From assembly GCA_937891215.1 (NCBI GenBank), contig CALAEU010000081.1, positions 1-24,809 on the forward strand: DNA of 24,809 nucleotides, read 5' to 3'. How positions within the stretch are numbered: the stretch's first letter is position 1; each line of letters starts with the position of its first letter. The stretch comes from an uncultured Clostridia bacterium. Lineage in GTDB: Bacteria; Bacillota_A; Clostridia; Oscillospirales; Acutalibacteraceae. Position numbers and translations under genes: made by a program. This document shows positions 7,359 through 16,096 of the stretch, one piece after another. A model generated the notes under the pieces. That model saw only the letters and a program-made list of their open reading frames with translations, was not told where the DNA came from and ran no database searches.

Positions 7359-7469
7359 CTAAAAAATTATAGGTAAGAATTATCTTGATACTATTTATTA
7401 CATAGGAATTACTTTACCCCAATATTATTGAATATAAGTGATATTCTCCCAAATACTTGTGATTTATTA

Positions 7470-7498
7470 TTGATTTATAGTGAATATAAGTTTATAAT
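7470..7498 (+). promoter_or_regulatory. Sigma-A-type promoter of the R-M operon
   Basis: TTGATT (7470-7475), a 17-base spacer and TATAAT (7493-7498), about 40 bases ahead of the regulator start. The direct repeat GAATATAAGT occurs twice around it (near 7430 and 7482). Apart from these sites, the 7252-7539 region shows no gene. Confidence 0.7.
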
Positions 7499-7539
7499 TA
7501 ATATCAGCATATTAAATTAGTATAAAGGTAGGTATTACT

Positions 7540-7770
7540 ATGGTAAGTTACAAACCTCTATTCAGATACTGTCTGGAACACGATATATCTGCATCAGATT
7601 GTCGTAAGATGTGTGGTATCTCCCCTAACACTTGGACAAAAATCAACAAGAACGAAGAAGTCTCTATGACTATTCTTAACAAACTGTGTAAAGGTTTGGG
7701 TGTGACCTATGGCGACATAGTTGAGTACATTCCTGTTGCTACACAAGTTTCCGAAAGCGAGGAACAATAA
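7540..7770 (+). CDS. Small XRE/Cro-type regulator of the R-M operon
   Basis: A 76-aa helix-turn-helix protein of the Cro/YozG-like type: CRKMCGISPNTWTKINKNE forms the two DNA-binding helices, followed by SMTILNKLCKGLGVTYGDIVEYI, the typical end of the fold. The start has AAAGGTAGG upstream. It is first in the operon and only two bases separate it from hsdM, so it probably autoregulates the operon in the manner of restriction controller proteins, limiting or delaying expression after transfer to a new host. The binding site is not proven. Confidence 0.75.
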   Translation: MVSYKPLFRYCLEHDISASDCRKMCGISPNTWTKINKNEEVSMTILNKLCKGLGVTYGDIVEYIPVATQVSESEEQ

Positions 7771-7772
7771 TA

Positions 7773-9509
7773 ATGAACGAAATTACTAATGTTGGTGTAA
7801 ACATTTCTGAAAAAGCATCGCTTATCTGGAATGTGGCAGATATGCTTCGAGGTCCATTTAAACCTCACGAATATGGTCTTGTTATTTTACCTATGACCGT
7901 TGTAAAAAGATTCCATGACTGTTTGCTTCCTACACACAGCAATGTTTTAGAAACATATGATAAAGTGAAAAATTTTGAAGTTGTTGATGGTTTCTTAACT
8001 CGTGCTTCCGGTTATCAATTTTACAACACATCTAAATACACATTTGAAACATTACTTGCTGACCCAGAAAACATCGAAACGAATTTCAGAGATTATCTCG
8101 CTGGTTTCTCTGGTAATGTGCAGGATGTTCTTACAAAATTTGATTTTGATAACATTATTAAAAGAATGGTTGAGAGCAACACACTTTACCTTGTAATTAA
8201 AGAATTCAATTCACCCAAAGGTTATCTGGGCCCAGATAAAATAAGTGCTGTTGATTGTGGTTATATCTTTGAAGATTTGGTTCGTCGTTTCAATGAAAGT
8301 TATGGCGAGGAAGCAGGAGCACACTTCACCAGTCGTGATATTATTTACCTTATGACTGACTTACTTCTTTGCGACAGCAAACTTTCTGATAGTATTACTG
8401 TTTACGATATGACTATGGGTACATCGCAGATGCTTTCTTGTATGCAAGAACGAATTGCTACATTAGACTCCGATGCAGAAGTTACTTGTTTCGGACAAGA
8501 ATTTAACCCAAGTACATATGCAATTGCAAAAGCAGATATGATGATTCGTGGTGGAGACCCAAACAATATGCGATTTGGCGATACTTTATCAGAAGACAAG
8601 TTCCCAGATTATAAATTTGACTACATCATCAGCAACCCACCTTTCGGCATCGACTGGAAAAGAGAACAAAAAGCAGTTGAAGATGAAGCAAAACTTGGTA
8701 CAAACGGTCGTTTTGCACCTGGCTTACCTAAAATATCTGATGGACAGCAATTATTTGTTTTAAATGGACTTGCAAAACTTTCGGAAAATGGAAAAATGGC
8801 AATTATTCAGAATGGTTCTCCCCTTTTCTCTGGTGATGCTGGTTCTGGTCCTTCTGAAATTCGTCGTTATATTTTAGAAAACGACTGGTTAGATGCTATC
8901 GTTCAACTTTCTACCGACCAGTTTATGAATACTGGCATCGCTACATATATCTGGATATGTTCAAAAGACAAACCTTCTTATCGTACAGGTAAGGTTCAGT
9001 TAATTGATGCTTCCCATTGTTATGAACAGAGAAGAAAACCTATCGGTACTAAACGAAATGACATTTCTGACTACTGTCGAAACCTTATTGTTAAAGCATA
9101 TGGTGAATTTCAAGAAGGTATTTATGGTGACAAGGACGGTATTTACTGCGAAAGCAAAATCTTTGAAAGTGTAGACTTTGGTTACAACAAAATTGTTGTA
9201 GAAAGACCTCAAAGAGATGAAACTGGTAAACCTGTATTAAAGAAAGGTAAACTTGTTGCAGATACTTCTCTTCGTGATACCGAGAATATACCTCTTATAG
9301 AAGATATTGATGTTTACTTTGTTCGTGAAGTGTTGCCATATTCACCAGATGCTTGGATAGATAAAAACAAAACAAAAGTTGGTTACGAAATACCAATGAC
9401 ACGATATTTTTATGAATACCAGAAACCCGAAGCAGCGGATAACATTTTGAGTAGAATTATAGGACTTGAAGAGGAAATTTCATCCTCGCTTAAAAAACTA
9501 TTTGAATAA
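7773..9509 (+). CDS. hsdM: Type I restriction-modification DNA methyltransferase subunit (HsdM)
   Basis: A 578-aa adenine-N6 methyltransferase subunit. The N-terminal helical domain carries MLRGPFKPHEYGLVILP (residues 24-40), typical of HsdM. GAHFTSRDIIYLM (about 182-194) is the conserved segment before the methylase core. The SAM-binding motif I appears as YDMTMGTSQM (211-220), where the usual DPxxGTGG has Ser-Gln in place of the double Gly. Catalytic motif IV NPPFG (289-293) is intact. With two HsdS-bound copies it would methylate one adenine on each strand of the bipartite site. It starts two bases after the regulator, with GAGGAAC as ribosome site. The motif I variant probably marks a subfamily rather than a dead enzyme. 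Confidence 0.92.
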   Translation: MNEITNVGVNISEKASLIWNVADMLRGPFKPHEYGLVILPMTVVKRFHDCLLPTHSNVLETYDKVKNFEVVDGFLTRASGYQFYNTSKYTFETLLADPENIETNFRDYLAGFSGNVQDVLTKFDFDNIIKRMVESNTLYLVIKEFNSPKGYLGPDKISAVDCGYIFEDLVRRFNESYGEEAGAHFTSRDIIYLMTDLLLCDSKLSDSITVYDMTMGTSQMLSCMQERIATLDSDAEVTCFGQEFNPSTYAIAKADMMIRGGDPNNMRFGDTLSEDKFPDYKFDYIISNPPFGIDWKREQKAVEDEAKLGTNGRFAPGLPKISDGQQLFVLNGLAKLSENGKMAIIQNGSPLFSGDAGSGPSEIRRYILENDWLDAIVQLSTDQFMNTGIATYIWICSKDKPSYRTGKVQLIDASHCYEQRRKPIGTKRNDISDYCRNLIVKAYGEFQEGIYGDKDGIYCESKIFESVDFGYNKIVVERPQRDETGKPVLKKGKLVADTSLRDTENIPLIEDIDVYFVREVLPYSPDAWIDKNKTKVGYEIPMTRYFYEYQKPEAADNILSRIIGLEEEISSSLKKLFE

Positions 9510-9525
9510 GGTTTGAGGTAAGAAA

Positions 9526-10296
9526 ATGGAAACTACGGAACATATTAAATTACCAGAATACTTATTTCAGATACCTAAAAAACACGACTACTTAATTTGC
9601 TATATTGATTTGTTGGGCTCTAAATCAAATATATCAGAAAATGATGAAGAAATCTTTGAGAATATTTATAATGCATACAGTGTTGCAATGACTATGAATG
9701 AGACAAAGGTATTTGATAGATTTGAATTTAAGGTTTTTTCTGACAATATACTTATCGCCCAAGAAGTTCCTGATAAAACTGATTTTGAAAGTGTTTTTGC
9801 AGTTTATAAAAATCTCTCAAAATTCTTACAACTATTTCTTTTTCAATTTGCGAAACGAAATATGCTTTTTAGGGGTGGGATAACCCTGAATTCATTGGCA
9901 ATAAATGAAATGATGGTTTGGGGTAATGGTTTGTCAGAAGTAGTAAACTATGAAGAGAAACTTGCTATTTATCCTCGCATTGTAATTTCTAATTCTTTGA
10001 TTGAATTTTTTAAAGCAAATACTTTCGAAAAAGAGTTCTTTGATGAAAAATACTATTGTTTGAAAGATACAGATGGTTTGTACTTCTTTGATTATATAAA
10101 CTATGCAGAGTTGCCAGATGCAGAATATCTTTTAACAAAAGGATATAAAGAATTTTGTGTAAAAGCCAAAAAGGAAACAGATATTAAAATTCTGCAAAAG
10201 TACAACTGGCACATACGATATTTACATATAGCAAAAAATATTTTTAATGAGTATTATGGTGAATTTAATCCAATAAGATGGGATGAAGAAACATGA
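9526..10296 (+). CDS. Class III nucleotidyl-cyclase-like protein inside the R-M operon
   Basis: A 256-aa protein. CYIDLLGS (residues 25-32) and KVFSDNILIA (69-78) supply two aspartates (D28, D73) spaced as the metal-binding pair of class III cyclase domains. LFRGGITLN (114-122) and NYEEKLAIYPRIVIS (141-155) are the blocks seen in a large family of poorly studied bacterial cyclase-like proteins, which resembles the cyclases of Pycsar defence. No signal peptide or membrane segment is seen. It sits between hsdM (16 bases upstream, site GAGGTAAG) and hsdS, with which it shares ATGA, so it is made with the restriction enzyme. Whether it makes a cyclic nucleotide is unknown, and no Pycsar effector such as a TIR or membrane protein is adjacent. 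Confidence 0.5.
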   Translation: METTEHIKLPEYLFQIPKKHDYLICYIDLLGSKSNISENDEEIFENIYNAYSVAMTMNETKVFDRFEFKVFSDNILIAQEVPDKTDFESVFAVYKNLSKFLQLFLFQFAKRNMLFRGGITLNSLAINEMMVWGNGLSEVVNYEEKLAIYPRIVISNSLIEFFKANTFEKEFFDEKYYCLKDTDGLYFFDYINYAELPDAEYLLTKGYKEFCVKAKKETDIKILQKYNWHIRYLHIAKNIFNEYYGEFNPIRWDEET

Positions 10297-11594
10297 GAAA
10301 AATGAATGATAGTGGAATTGAGTGGATTGGCAAAATTCCTGCTGATTGGAATATTGTGCGAATCGGCACTCAATACACGGAACGAAAAACAAAAGTTAGT
10401 GATACAGAATATCCACCACTATCTGTGACAATGAAAGGCATTGTTCCTCAGTTGGCAACTGCGGCGAAAACCGATGCTCACGATGATAGAAAGTTAGTGT
10501 GTAAAGGTGATTTCGCAATCAATAGTCGCTCTGACAGAAGAGGTTCTTGCGGAATATCCGCTTATGATGGTTCAGTATCACTTATCAACACTATCCTGTG
10601 TCCGAGGGATGAAATGAACCCTGAATATTATGACTGGTTATTTCATTCCACGATGTTCTCTGATGAATTCTATAAATGGGGACACGGTATTGTAGATGAC
10701 CTTTGGACTACAAACTGGCAGGATATGAAAAGAATTTTTATTCCTGAACCTGCACTTGAAGAACAGGCAAAAATTGCAGAACAACTAAACATAATATGTG
10801 CTGAGATTGATACGGTAATTGTAAAGACAAAAGCAACCATTGAGGAATACAAGAAACTCAAACAATCTGTAATCACTGATGCTGTTACTAAGGGAATTCG
10901 TAGTAACAGACTTATGCAGGATTCGGGCATAAAGTGGATAGGTGAAATTCCCGCTGATTGGGGAATTACTACTATTGGAAGAATGTGCTTTGTAACTAAG
11001 CTTGCCGGATTTGAGTTCACAAAAGATATGGTTGATAATATTACTGATGATGGCGAAGTTCCCATAGTTCGTGCTCAAAATATAAAAATGGGTAGGTTTT
11101 TGGATAGCATCTCAGAATTTATTTCTATGCCTTTGTCGCAAAAGTTAAATAGATGTGCTTTAGATACAAAGTGTTTGATAATCACATTTATAGGAGCAGG
11201 AATTGGAGAGGTTGCGATTTTTGATAAGGAAAGAAGATACCACCTTGCACCCAATGTTGCCAAAATTGTTATCAATGATGATATGAAGAAATTCATTTCC
11301 GAAGAGTTTTTATTGTATTTCCTAATGTCAAGTTCTGGGCAAGAAGAGGTCAACAAAATCAAAAAAGCTACTGCTCAACCGAGTTTGTCTATGGAAACAA
11401 TTAGGTCAATTAAATGTATCATTCCACCAACGATTGAAGAACAAAATGAAATTGTTGCAGTTCTTGAACAAAAGTGTGCCGAGATTGACACTCTTATTAC
11501 CAAGAAGACTGCTCTTCTCGCAGAAATGGAATCTTACAAAAAGTCCGTAATATATGAATATGTTACTGGTAAGAAAGAGGTGACCCACACTTGA
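10293..11594 (+). CDS. hsdS: Type I restriction specificity subunit (HsdS)
   Basis: A 433-aa protein with the usual duplicated plan. Target-recognition domain 1 spans about residues 6-155 and domain 2 about 210-390. Each begins with the same motif, DSGIEWIGKIPADW (6-19) and DSGIKWIGEIPADW (210-223). Two conserved helical spacers follow, EEQAKIAEQLNIICAEIDTVI and EEQNEIVAVLEQKCAEIDTLI. It positions HsdM and HsdR on a bipartite DNA site. Translation is coupled to the cyclase-like gene by ATGA and to the next gene by TTGA. There is one hsdS, no partial copies and no inverted repeats nearby, so shuffling of specificity is not evident. The recognition sequence cannot be read from the protein. Confidence 0.92.
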   Translation: MRKMNDSGIEWIGKIPADWNIVRIGTQYTERKTKVSDTEYPPLSVTMKGIVPQLATAAKTDAHDDRKLVCKGDFAINSRSDRRGSCGISAYDGSVSLINTILCPRDEMNPEYYDWLFHSTMFSDEFYKWGHGIVDDLWTTNWQDMKRIFIPEPALEEQAKIAEQLNIICAEIDTVIVKTKATIEEYKKLKQSVITDAVTKGIRSNRLMQDSGIKWIGEIPADWGITTIGRMCFVTKLAGFEFTKDMVDNITDDGEVPIVRAQNIKMGRFLDSISEFISMPLSQKLNRCALDTKCLIITFIGAGIGEVAIFDKERRYHLAPNVAKIVINDDMKKFISEEFLLYFLMSSSGQEEVNKIKKATAQPSLSMETIRSIKCIIPPTIEEQNEIVAVLEQKCAEIDTLITKKTALLAEMESYKKSVIYEYVTGKKEVTHT

Positions 11595-12607
11595 TAACAG
11601 ACTATCTTTCTGATGTTTTTAAAAATGTATATACTGATACTATTCTTGAATGGCAAAAACAGGGGCTCTCTGATGCTGAAATCATAAAAAAATTAGACCA
11701 AGATACCATCAATGACAGTTTAAAATTATTATTAGACCAAGCATCAAAAGATTACCACGAGTATTTTATCGAGAAAAAATACGAAATATCGCATAAACAA
11801 AAAATAGAACAAGATAAATTTATTGCCCATCATAATTCCATTTGGGGTGAATGCTTTACTGTTTCGGAAACTATGTATGTAATGGCATTAGAAGCAGCGG
11901 AACGATATAGTGCTTTTGTTGATGATAACATTTCTGATGATATCAAAAAGGAAAAACAGTACACCTTTTTGGCATTACAATATATGCAAGGTCGCTGTTG
12001 TCAGGAGTTTTTAGAAATTCTGTATTTAATGAAATTTGGTTTTGCTGATTGTGCTTATGCCAGATGGCGATCTATGTATGAATTGTGTTGCAATGCCTCT
12101 TTTATAATGAAATATGGAGAAATGATTGCAAAGCAGTATGTAGAGCAATCTCAAACGGAAAACCAAACATTTGATTGGGCGAAAGGTGCTAAAAAAGATG
12201 ATGGTACAGAACTGAAAATACACGGATTTAATACCATACAAGAAAATTGTGGTGTTGATAGTGCATGGAAGAAGCAGTATCAAAAAGGTTGTTTTCTTAT
12301 TCACGGTTCACCGCAAGGAACTTTTAAACGATTGAGCCTAATGGACGAGCAGTCTCTTGTGGTCGTAGGCCACTCTGATTATGGTATTACTACACCAGCA
12401 GAACATTCGGCAATTTCTTTGGCTTGGATAACCAATATGTTTTTAAGTATTTTCCCTTGCTTGGATGCATTATCCCACGGCAGAGTAATACACGATTGGG
12501 TTGAAGAAGTTCGCAAGGTATATTTTAATACTGCTGACGAATGCTTTGGCACTACATTCAACTATAGTAAAGGAGAACAAAATGAACCCGATTTACAAAA
12601 TGTTTAA
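11591..12607 (+). CDS. DUF5677-like protein inside the R-M operon
   Basis: A 338-aa, largely helical soluble protein. The central part, FGFADCAYARWRSMYELCCN followed by a helix with MIAKQYVEQ, resembles DUF5677, a family of unknown function often seen in bacterial accessory regions. The C-terminal third (HSAISLAWITNMFLSIFPCLD) is helical. The TTG start at 11591 overlaps the hsdS stop as TTGA, with AGAGGTGA upstream, so translation is coupled. Its place between hsdS and hsdR shows it is part of the system and not a chance neighbour. I see no nuclease or NTPase motif and cannot assign an activity. Confidence 0.6.
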   Translation: MITDYLSDVFKNVYTDTILEWQKQGLSDAEIIKKLDQDTINDSLKLLLDQASKDYHEYFIEKKYEISHKQKIEQDKFIAHHNSIWGECFTVSETMYVMALEAAERYSAFVDDNISDDIKKEKQYTFLALQYMQGRCCQEFLEILYLMKFGFADCAYARWRSMYELCCNASFIMKYGEMIAKQYVEQSQTENQTFDWAKGAKKDDGTELKIHGFNTIQENCGVDSAWKKQYQKGCFLIHGSPQGTFKRLSLMDEQSLVVVGHSDYGITTPAEHSAISLAWITNMFLSIFPCLDALSHGRVIHDWVEEVRKVYFNTADECFGTTFNYSKGEQNEPDLQNV

Positions 12608-12794
12608 TAATACATATATACAGGAACAAGCAGACAAAAAACATTTAACTCAGATTGAGAATATCTTGAAAAGTGCTCACAAACTGCAAGACTTTCTTGA
12701 TAGTTTGGATGATATCAAACCTGAATATAGAATGGAAGCAAGCCAAACTTTCTGTACACTTCTTATAAAATATATAAACGAACACTCTAATTAA
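12582..12794 (+). CDS. 70-aa hypothetical protein preceding hsdR
   Basis: A small helical, charged protein beginning MNPIYKMFNNTYIQEQADKK. It starts at an ATG six bases after AAAGGAG and overlaps the end of the DUF5677-like gene by 26 bases; the good ribosome site supports it as a real gene. No family is recognised. It ends 18 bases before hsdR. Confidence 0.55.
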   Translation: MNPIYKMFNNTYIQEQADKKHLTQIENILKSAHKLQDFLDSLDDIKPEYRMEASQTFCTLLIKYINEHSN

Positions 12795-12795
12795 C

Positions 12796-12815
12796 CATAG
12801 GAGGTTATACCTATG
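12796..12815 (+). promoter_or_regulatory. Hairpin covering the hsdR ribosome site and start codon
   Basis: CATAGG (12796-12801) and CCTATG (12810-12815) are perfectly complementary across the loop AGGTTATA. The AGGAGG ribosome site spans the stem and loop, and the ATG of hsdR is the end of the stem. The mRNA hairpin could lower hsdR translation relative to hsdM. Confidence 0.5.
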
Positions 12816-15785
12816 ATAACAAATGAAAAAAGATTTGAAGAAGATATTGAATCTTTCTTACTAACCGAACAAGGTGGTTACACTAACACTAACGATACAT
12901 ACGATCCAACAACCGGTCTTTATGTTGATACTCTTATAAATTTTATAAAATCAACTCAACCAAAAGAATGGGTTCGCTTTGAAAACACCTGCAACAGCGA
13001 CCCAGTTCGCAAGTTCTGTATTGCCTTCAATAATGCTTGTGATTCTTATGGTCTGATTTCTGTTTTAAGACACGGTTTTAAACACCGAGGAATTACATTC
13101 CGTGTTTGTTATTTTCGCCCAGAATCGCATTTAAACAAAACTGCGACCACTTTATATAAACAAAATGTTTGTAATGTGGTTCGTCAATGGCATTATTCAG
13201 CAGACAACAATAAATCCGTTGATATGGTTCTTGTGTTCAATGGTATTCCCGTTTTTGCTTTGGAACTCAAAAACCAATATACAGGACAGAATGTTGATAA
13301 TGCTAAAAGACAATGGATGTACGACAGAGACCCCCGAGAACTTTGTTTCCAATTCAACAAACGAATTCTCGCCTATTTCTGTGTTGACCATACTGATGTT
13401 TATATGGCAACAAAATTAGCAAAGGGCGATACATATTTCTTGCCATTTAACCAAGGTTCTAATGGTGCAGGTAATGATGGTGGTAAAGGCAATCCTGTTA
13501 ATCCTAACGGATATCCAACTGCATATCTCTGGGAAAATGTACTCAGGAAAGAAAGTGCTTTGGATATTATCCAGAAATTCATTCATTGTAAAGATAATAA
13601 GACACTCATATTCCCTCGCTTCCATCAGTTAGATGTAGTTCGTAAACTTATCGCTGATGTTCGCCAAAACGGAACTGGTGTCAATTACTTAATACAACAT
13701 AGTGCTGGTTCTGGTAAATCAAATTCTATTGCTTGGACTGCATACCGTCTGGCATCTTTACACGATGAATATAATAAACCTGTTTTTTCATCTGTTGTTA
13801 TTGTTACGGACAGAACAGTTCTGGACAGACAGTTGCAAGATACAATTTCATCATTCGACCACACTCTTGGCACGGTTGAAACTATTGGTGAAGGTAAAAC
13901 TTCAAAAGACCTTCGAGATGCACTCAATAATGGTAGCAGAATTATTGTTACAACCTTACAGAAATTCCCTGTCATTTACCAAGAAGTTGAAAACACAAAA
14001 GGCAAAGGTTTCGCTATTATTGTGGATGAAGCACATTCTTCTCAAACTGGTTCATCTGCTATAAAATTAAAAACTGCTCTTGCTGATACTGAGGAAGCAC
14101 TCCGAGAATATGCTGAAATCGAAGGTATGGCAGAAGATGAAATCGACAGAAACGATAAACTTTTACAAGAAATCATTGTTCACGGAAAGCATAAGAATCT
14201 TTCATTCTTTGCCTTTACCGCTACTCCAAAAGGACAGACTTTGGAGATGTTCGGCACAGAATATTCTGATGGTTCTTTCCATCCTTTCCACATATATTCA
14301 ATGAAACAGGCAATCCAAGAAGGATTTATAATGGATGTGTTACAAAACTATATGACATATCACACCTGCTTCAAGATTGCCAAGACTATTCCTGACAATC
14401 CAGAAGTTCCTGCTTCTCGTGCGGCAAAGGTTATTCGTCGTTTTGAAGAGTTACATCCATACAACATCTCTCAAAAGGCACAGATTATTGTTGAAACATT
14501 CCGTTCCACTACATCAAAAGCAATTGGTGGCAAAGGTAAGATGATGGTCGTTACATCTTCTCGTCTGGCAGCAGTTCGCTATTATCACGAAGTTAAGAGA
14601 TACATTGAAGAGCAAGGTTACACAGATGTTGATATTCTTGTTGCTTTTTCTGGTGCTGTTAAAGATGGTGGTGAAGAACATACAGAAACAAGTCTTAATA
14701 TTCGCAAGGACGGTTCTCATATTTCAGAAGAACAGACAAAAGCAGAATTCCACGACAACTTTAATGTTCTTATCGTTGCAGAGAAATACCAGACTGGTTT
14801 TGATGAACCTTTGCTTCACACGATGATAGTTGATAAGAAACTTCGTGGTGTAAAATGTGTTCAGACACTTTCCAGATTAAACAGAATTTGTACTGGTAAA
14901 AATGACACATTCATTCTTGACTTTGTAAATACTGCAGATGATATTCACGAAGCATTTCAACCCTTCTATCAAGAAACATCTCTTTCACAAGAAGTTAATA
15001 CCGACTTAATTTATAAACTACAAAAAGACTTACACGACTATAACATTTATTCATTGAATGATATTGAGTCTTTCTGCAATATTTATTACTCCGATAAAAA
15101 GCAAGACAATACGATGATGGGTAAAATGACTTCTGCTCTTAAACCTGTTGCAGACCGTTACAACAAGATGCCATCAGACGAGCGATATAATTTCAGAAGA
15201 CAAGTTCGCTCGTACATTAAATGGTATGGTTATATATCACAAGTTTGTCGTATGTTTGATACAGATATGCAGAAAGAATATGTTTTCTGCTCATATCTTG
15301 TAAAACTGCTCCCTGCTGAACCAACACAAATGATTGACCTTGAAGGTGCTTTAAAATTAGAATTCTACAAGTTAGAAGAAACCTTCAAAGGTAGTATTGC
15401 TCTTATTGACCAGTCAGGTGTTTATGAACCTGCTGACAGCAAAGGCAAAGCAGTACCAGAAGCAAAAGAACCTTTGGAAGAAGTTATCCAGAAAATAAAC
15501 GACTTATTTGCAGGTAATTTCAGCGATGCTGACAGAGTTCTTATTTATGCTCTTCACGATAGACTTAAAGAAGATAAAAAACTGCAAAAAGTTGCTCAAA
15601 CTTCTGACCCACAGGTATTCGCAGAAAGCATCTTCCCGAAAACCTTTGATGAAGTTGCACAGGACAGTTATGTAGAACAGACAGAAGCATTTACTTCCCT
15701 GTTCCAGAATAAGAGCAAATATAATGCAATTATGTCAGCATTAGCAGATATGCTTTACAAAGAATTTAACCGACCAAGTATTTAA
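12813..15785 (+). CDS. hsdR: Type I restriction endonuclease/translocase subunit (HsdR)
   Basis: A 990-aa restriction subunit, normal length for HsdR. The N-terminal nuclease domain shows the PD-(D/E)xK pattern as D137 and E151-L-K153 in VDMVLVFNGIPVFALELKNQ. The SF2 translocase follows: Walker A HSAGSGKSNS (296-305, K302), motif II DEAH (405-408), motif III FTATPKG near 467, and the motif V/VI region with KYQTGFDEPLLHT and QTLSRLNR near 690. The helical C-terminus should bind the methylase core. With HsdM and HsdS it translocates unmodified DNA using ATP and cuts at a distance. It lies after three accessory genes instead of next to hsdM/hsdS. All catalytic motifs look intact, so the enzyme is likely active. 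Confidence 0.95.
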   Translation: MITNEKRFEEDIESFLLTEQGGYTNTNDTYDPTTGLYVDTLINFIKSTQPKEWVRFENTCNSDPVRKFCIAFNNACDSYGLISVLRHGFKHRGITFRVCYFRPESHLNKTATTLYKQNVCNVVRQWHYSADNNKSVDMVLVFNGIPVFALELKNQYTGQNVDNAKRQWMYDRDPRELCFQFNKRILAYFCVDHTDVYMATKLAKGDTYFLPFNQGSNGAGNDGGKGNPVNPNGYPTAYLWENVLRKESALDIIQKFIHCKDNKTLIFPRFHQLDVVRKLIADVRQNGTGVNYLIQHSAGSGKSNSIAWTAYRLASLHDEYNKPVFSSVVIVTDRTVLDRQLQDTISSFDHTLGTVETIGEGKTSKDLRDALNNGSRIIVTTLQKFPVIYQEVENTKGKGFAIIVDEAHSSQTGSSAIKLKTALADTEEALREYAEIEGMAEDEIDRNDKLLQEIIVHGKHKNLSFFAFTATPKGQTLEMFGTEYSDGSFHPFHIYSMKQAIQEGFIMDVLQNYMTYHTCFKIAKTIPDNPEVPASRAAKVIRRFEELHPYNISQKAQIIVETFRSTTSKAIGGKGKMMVVTSSRLAAVRYYHEVKRYIEEQGYTDVDILVAFSGAVKDGGEEHTETSLNIRKDGSHISEEQTKAEFHDNFNVLIVAEKYQTGFDEPLLHTMIVDKKLRGVKCVQTLSRLNRICTGKNDTFILDFVNTADDIHEAFQPFYQETSLSQEVNTDLIYKLQKDLHDYNIYSLNDIESFCNIYYSDKKQDNTMMGKMTSALKPVADRYNKMPSDERYNFRRQVRSYIKWYGYISQVCRMFDTDMQKEYVFCSYLVKLLPAEPTQMIDLEGALKLEFYKLEETFKGSIALIDQSGVYEPADSKGKAVPEAKEPLEEVIQKINDLFAGNFSDADRVLIYALHDRLKEDKKLQKVAQTSDPQVFAESIFPKTFDEVAQDSYVEQTEAFTSLFQNKSKYNAIMSALADMLYKEFNRPSI

Positions 15786-15806
15786 AATTTTTTACAGAAG
15801 TAAGGT

Positions 15807-16046
15807 GTGATTTTAATACTAAGTGATAATGAACTACAAGAACAATTAGAAAAACTACATATAAAGTTTGAATTCCAACGAAAATATAAAGATTTAAGTT
15901 GTAAAGAGAAAATCCAAAAAATTTTTGAACTACTACCTACTGTTTCTGATAAAGAAAAAATCGCATATTTAGAATTAGTTGGATTTCTAGATCAAATGAT
16001 TGACTTGGAAAAACAAGGAATAGATTTAACAGAAGGACTACCTTAA
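15807..16046 (+). CDS. Last small gene of the R-M operon, function unknown
   Basis: A 79-aa charged helical protein, about 20 bases after hsdR. The start is uncertain: GTG at 15807 is the only standard codon near the frame start, but AAGG immediately abuts it. The protein has no recognised motif. Its stop codon lies in the loop of the operon terminator, so it is probably the last gene of the restriction operon. Confidence 0.45.
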   Translation: MILILSDNELQEQLEKLHIKFEFQRKYKDLSCKEKIQKIFELLPTVSDKEKIAYLELVGFLDQMIDLEKQGIDLTEGLP

Positions 16047-16065
16047 AACGGTAGTCCTCTTCTTT
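16034..16065 (+). terminator. Terminator of the R-M operon
   Basis: AGGACTACC and GGTAGTCCT form a perfect 9-bp stem with a seven-base loop, followed by CTTCTTTTTAT. The second leader repeat begins 13 bases later. Confidence 0.88.
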
Positions 16066-16077
16066 TTATATATTTTC

Positions 16078-16096
16078 AAAAGTTATGAGAAAAAAT
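16078..16096 (+). repeat. 18-bp repeat, copy 2
   Basis: Same motif AAAGTTATGAGAAAAAAT, with one more A at the left. It lies directly after the R-M operon terminator and opens the second leader repeat. Confidence 0.9.

Noticed and set aside
9526..10296. Complete Pycsar system
   Set aside because: The cyclase-like gene is present, but no TIR, membrane or other cyclic-nucleotide-binding effector is adjacent, so the system cannot be named as such.
10293..11594. HsdS shuffling or phase variation
   Set aside because: The repeats inside hsdS are the ordinary duplicated half-domain motifs. No second hsdS, partial copy or inverted repeat exists in the window.
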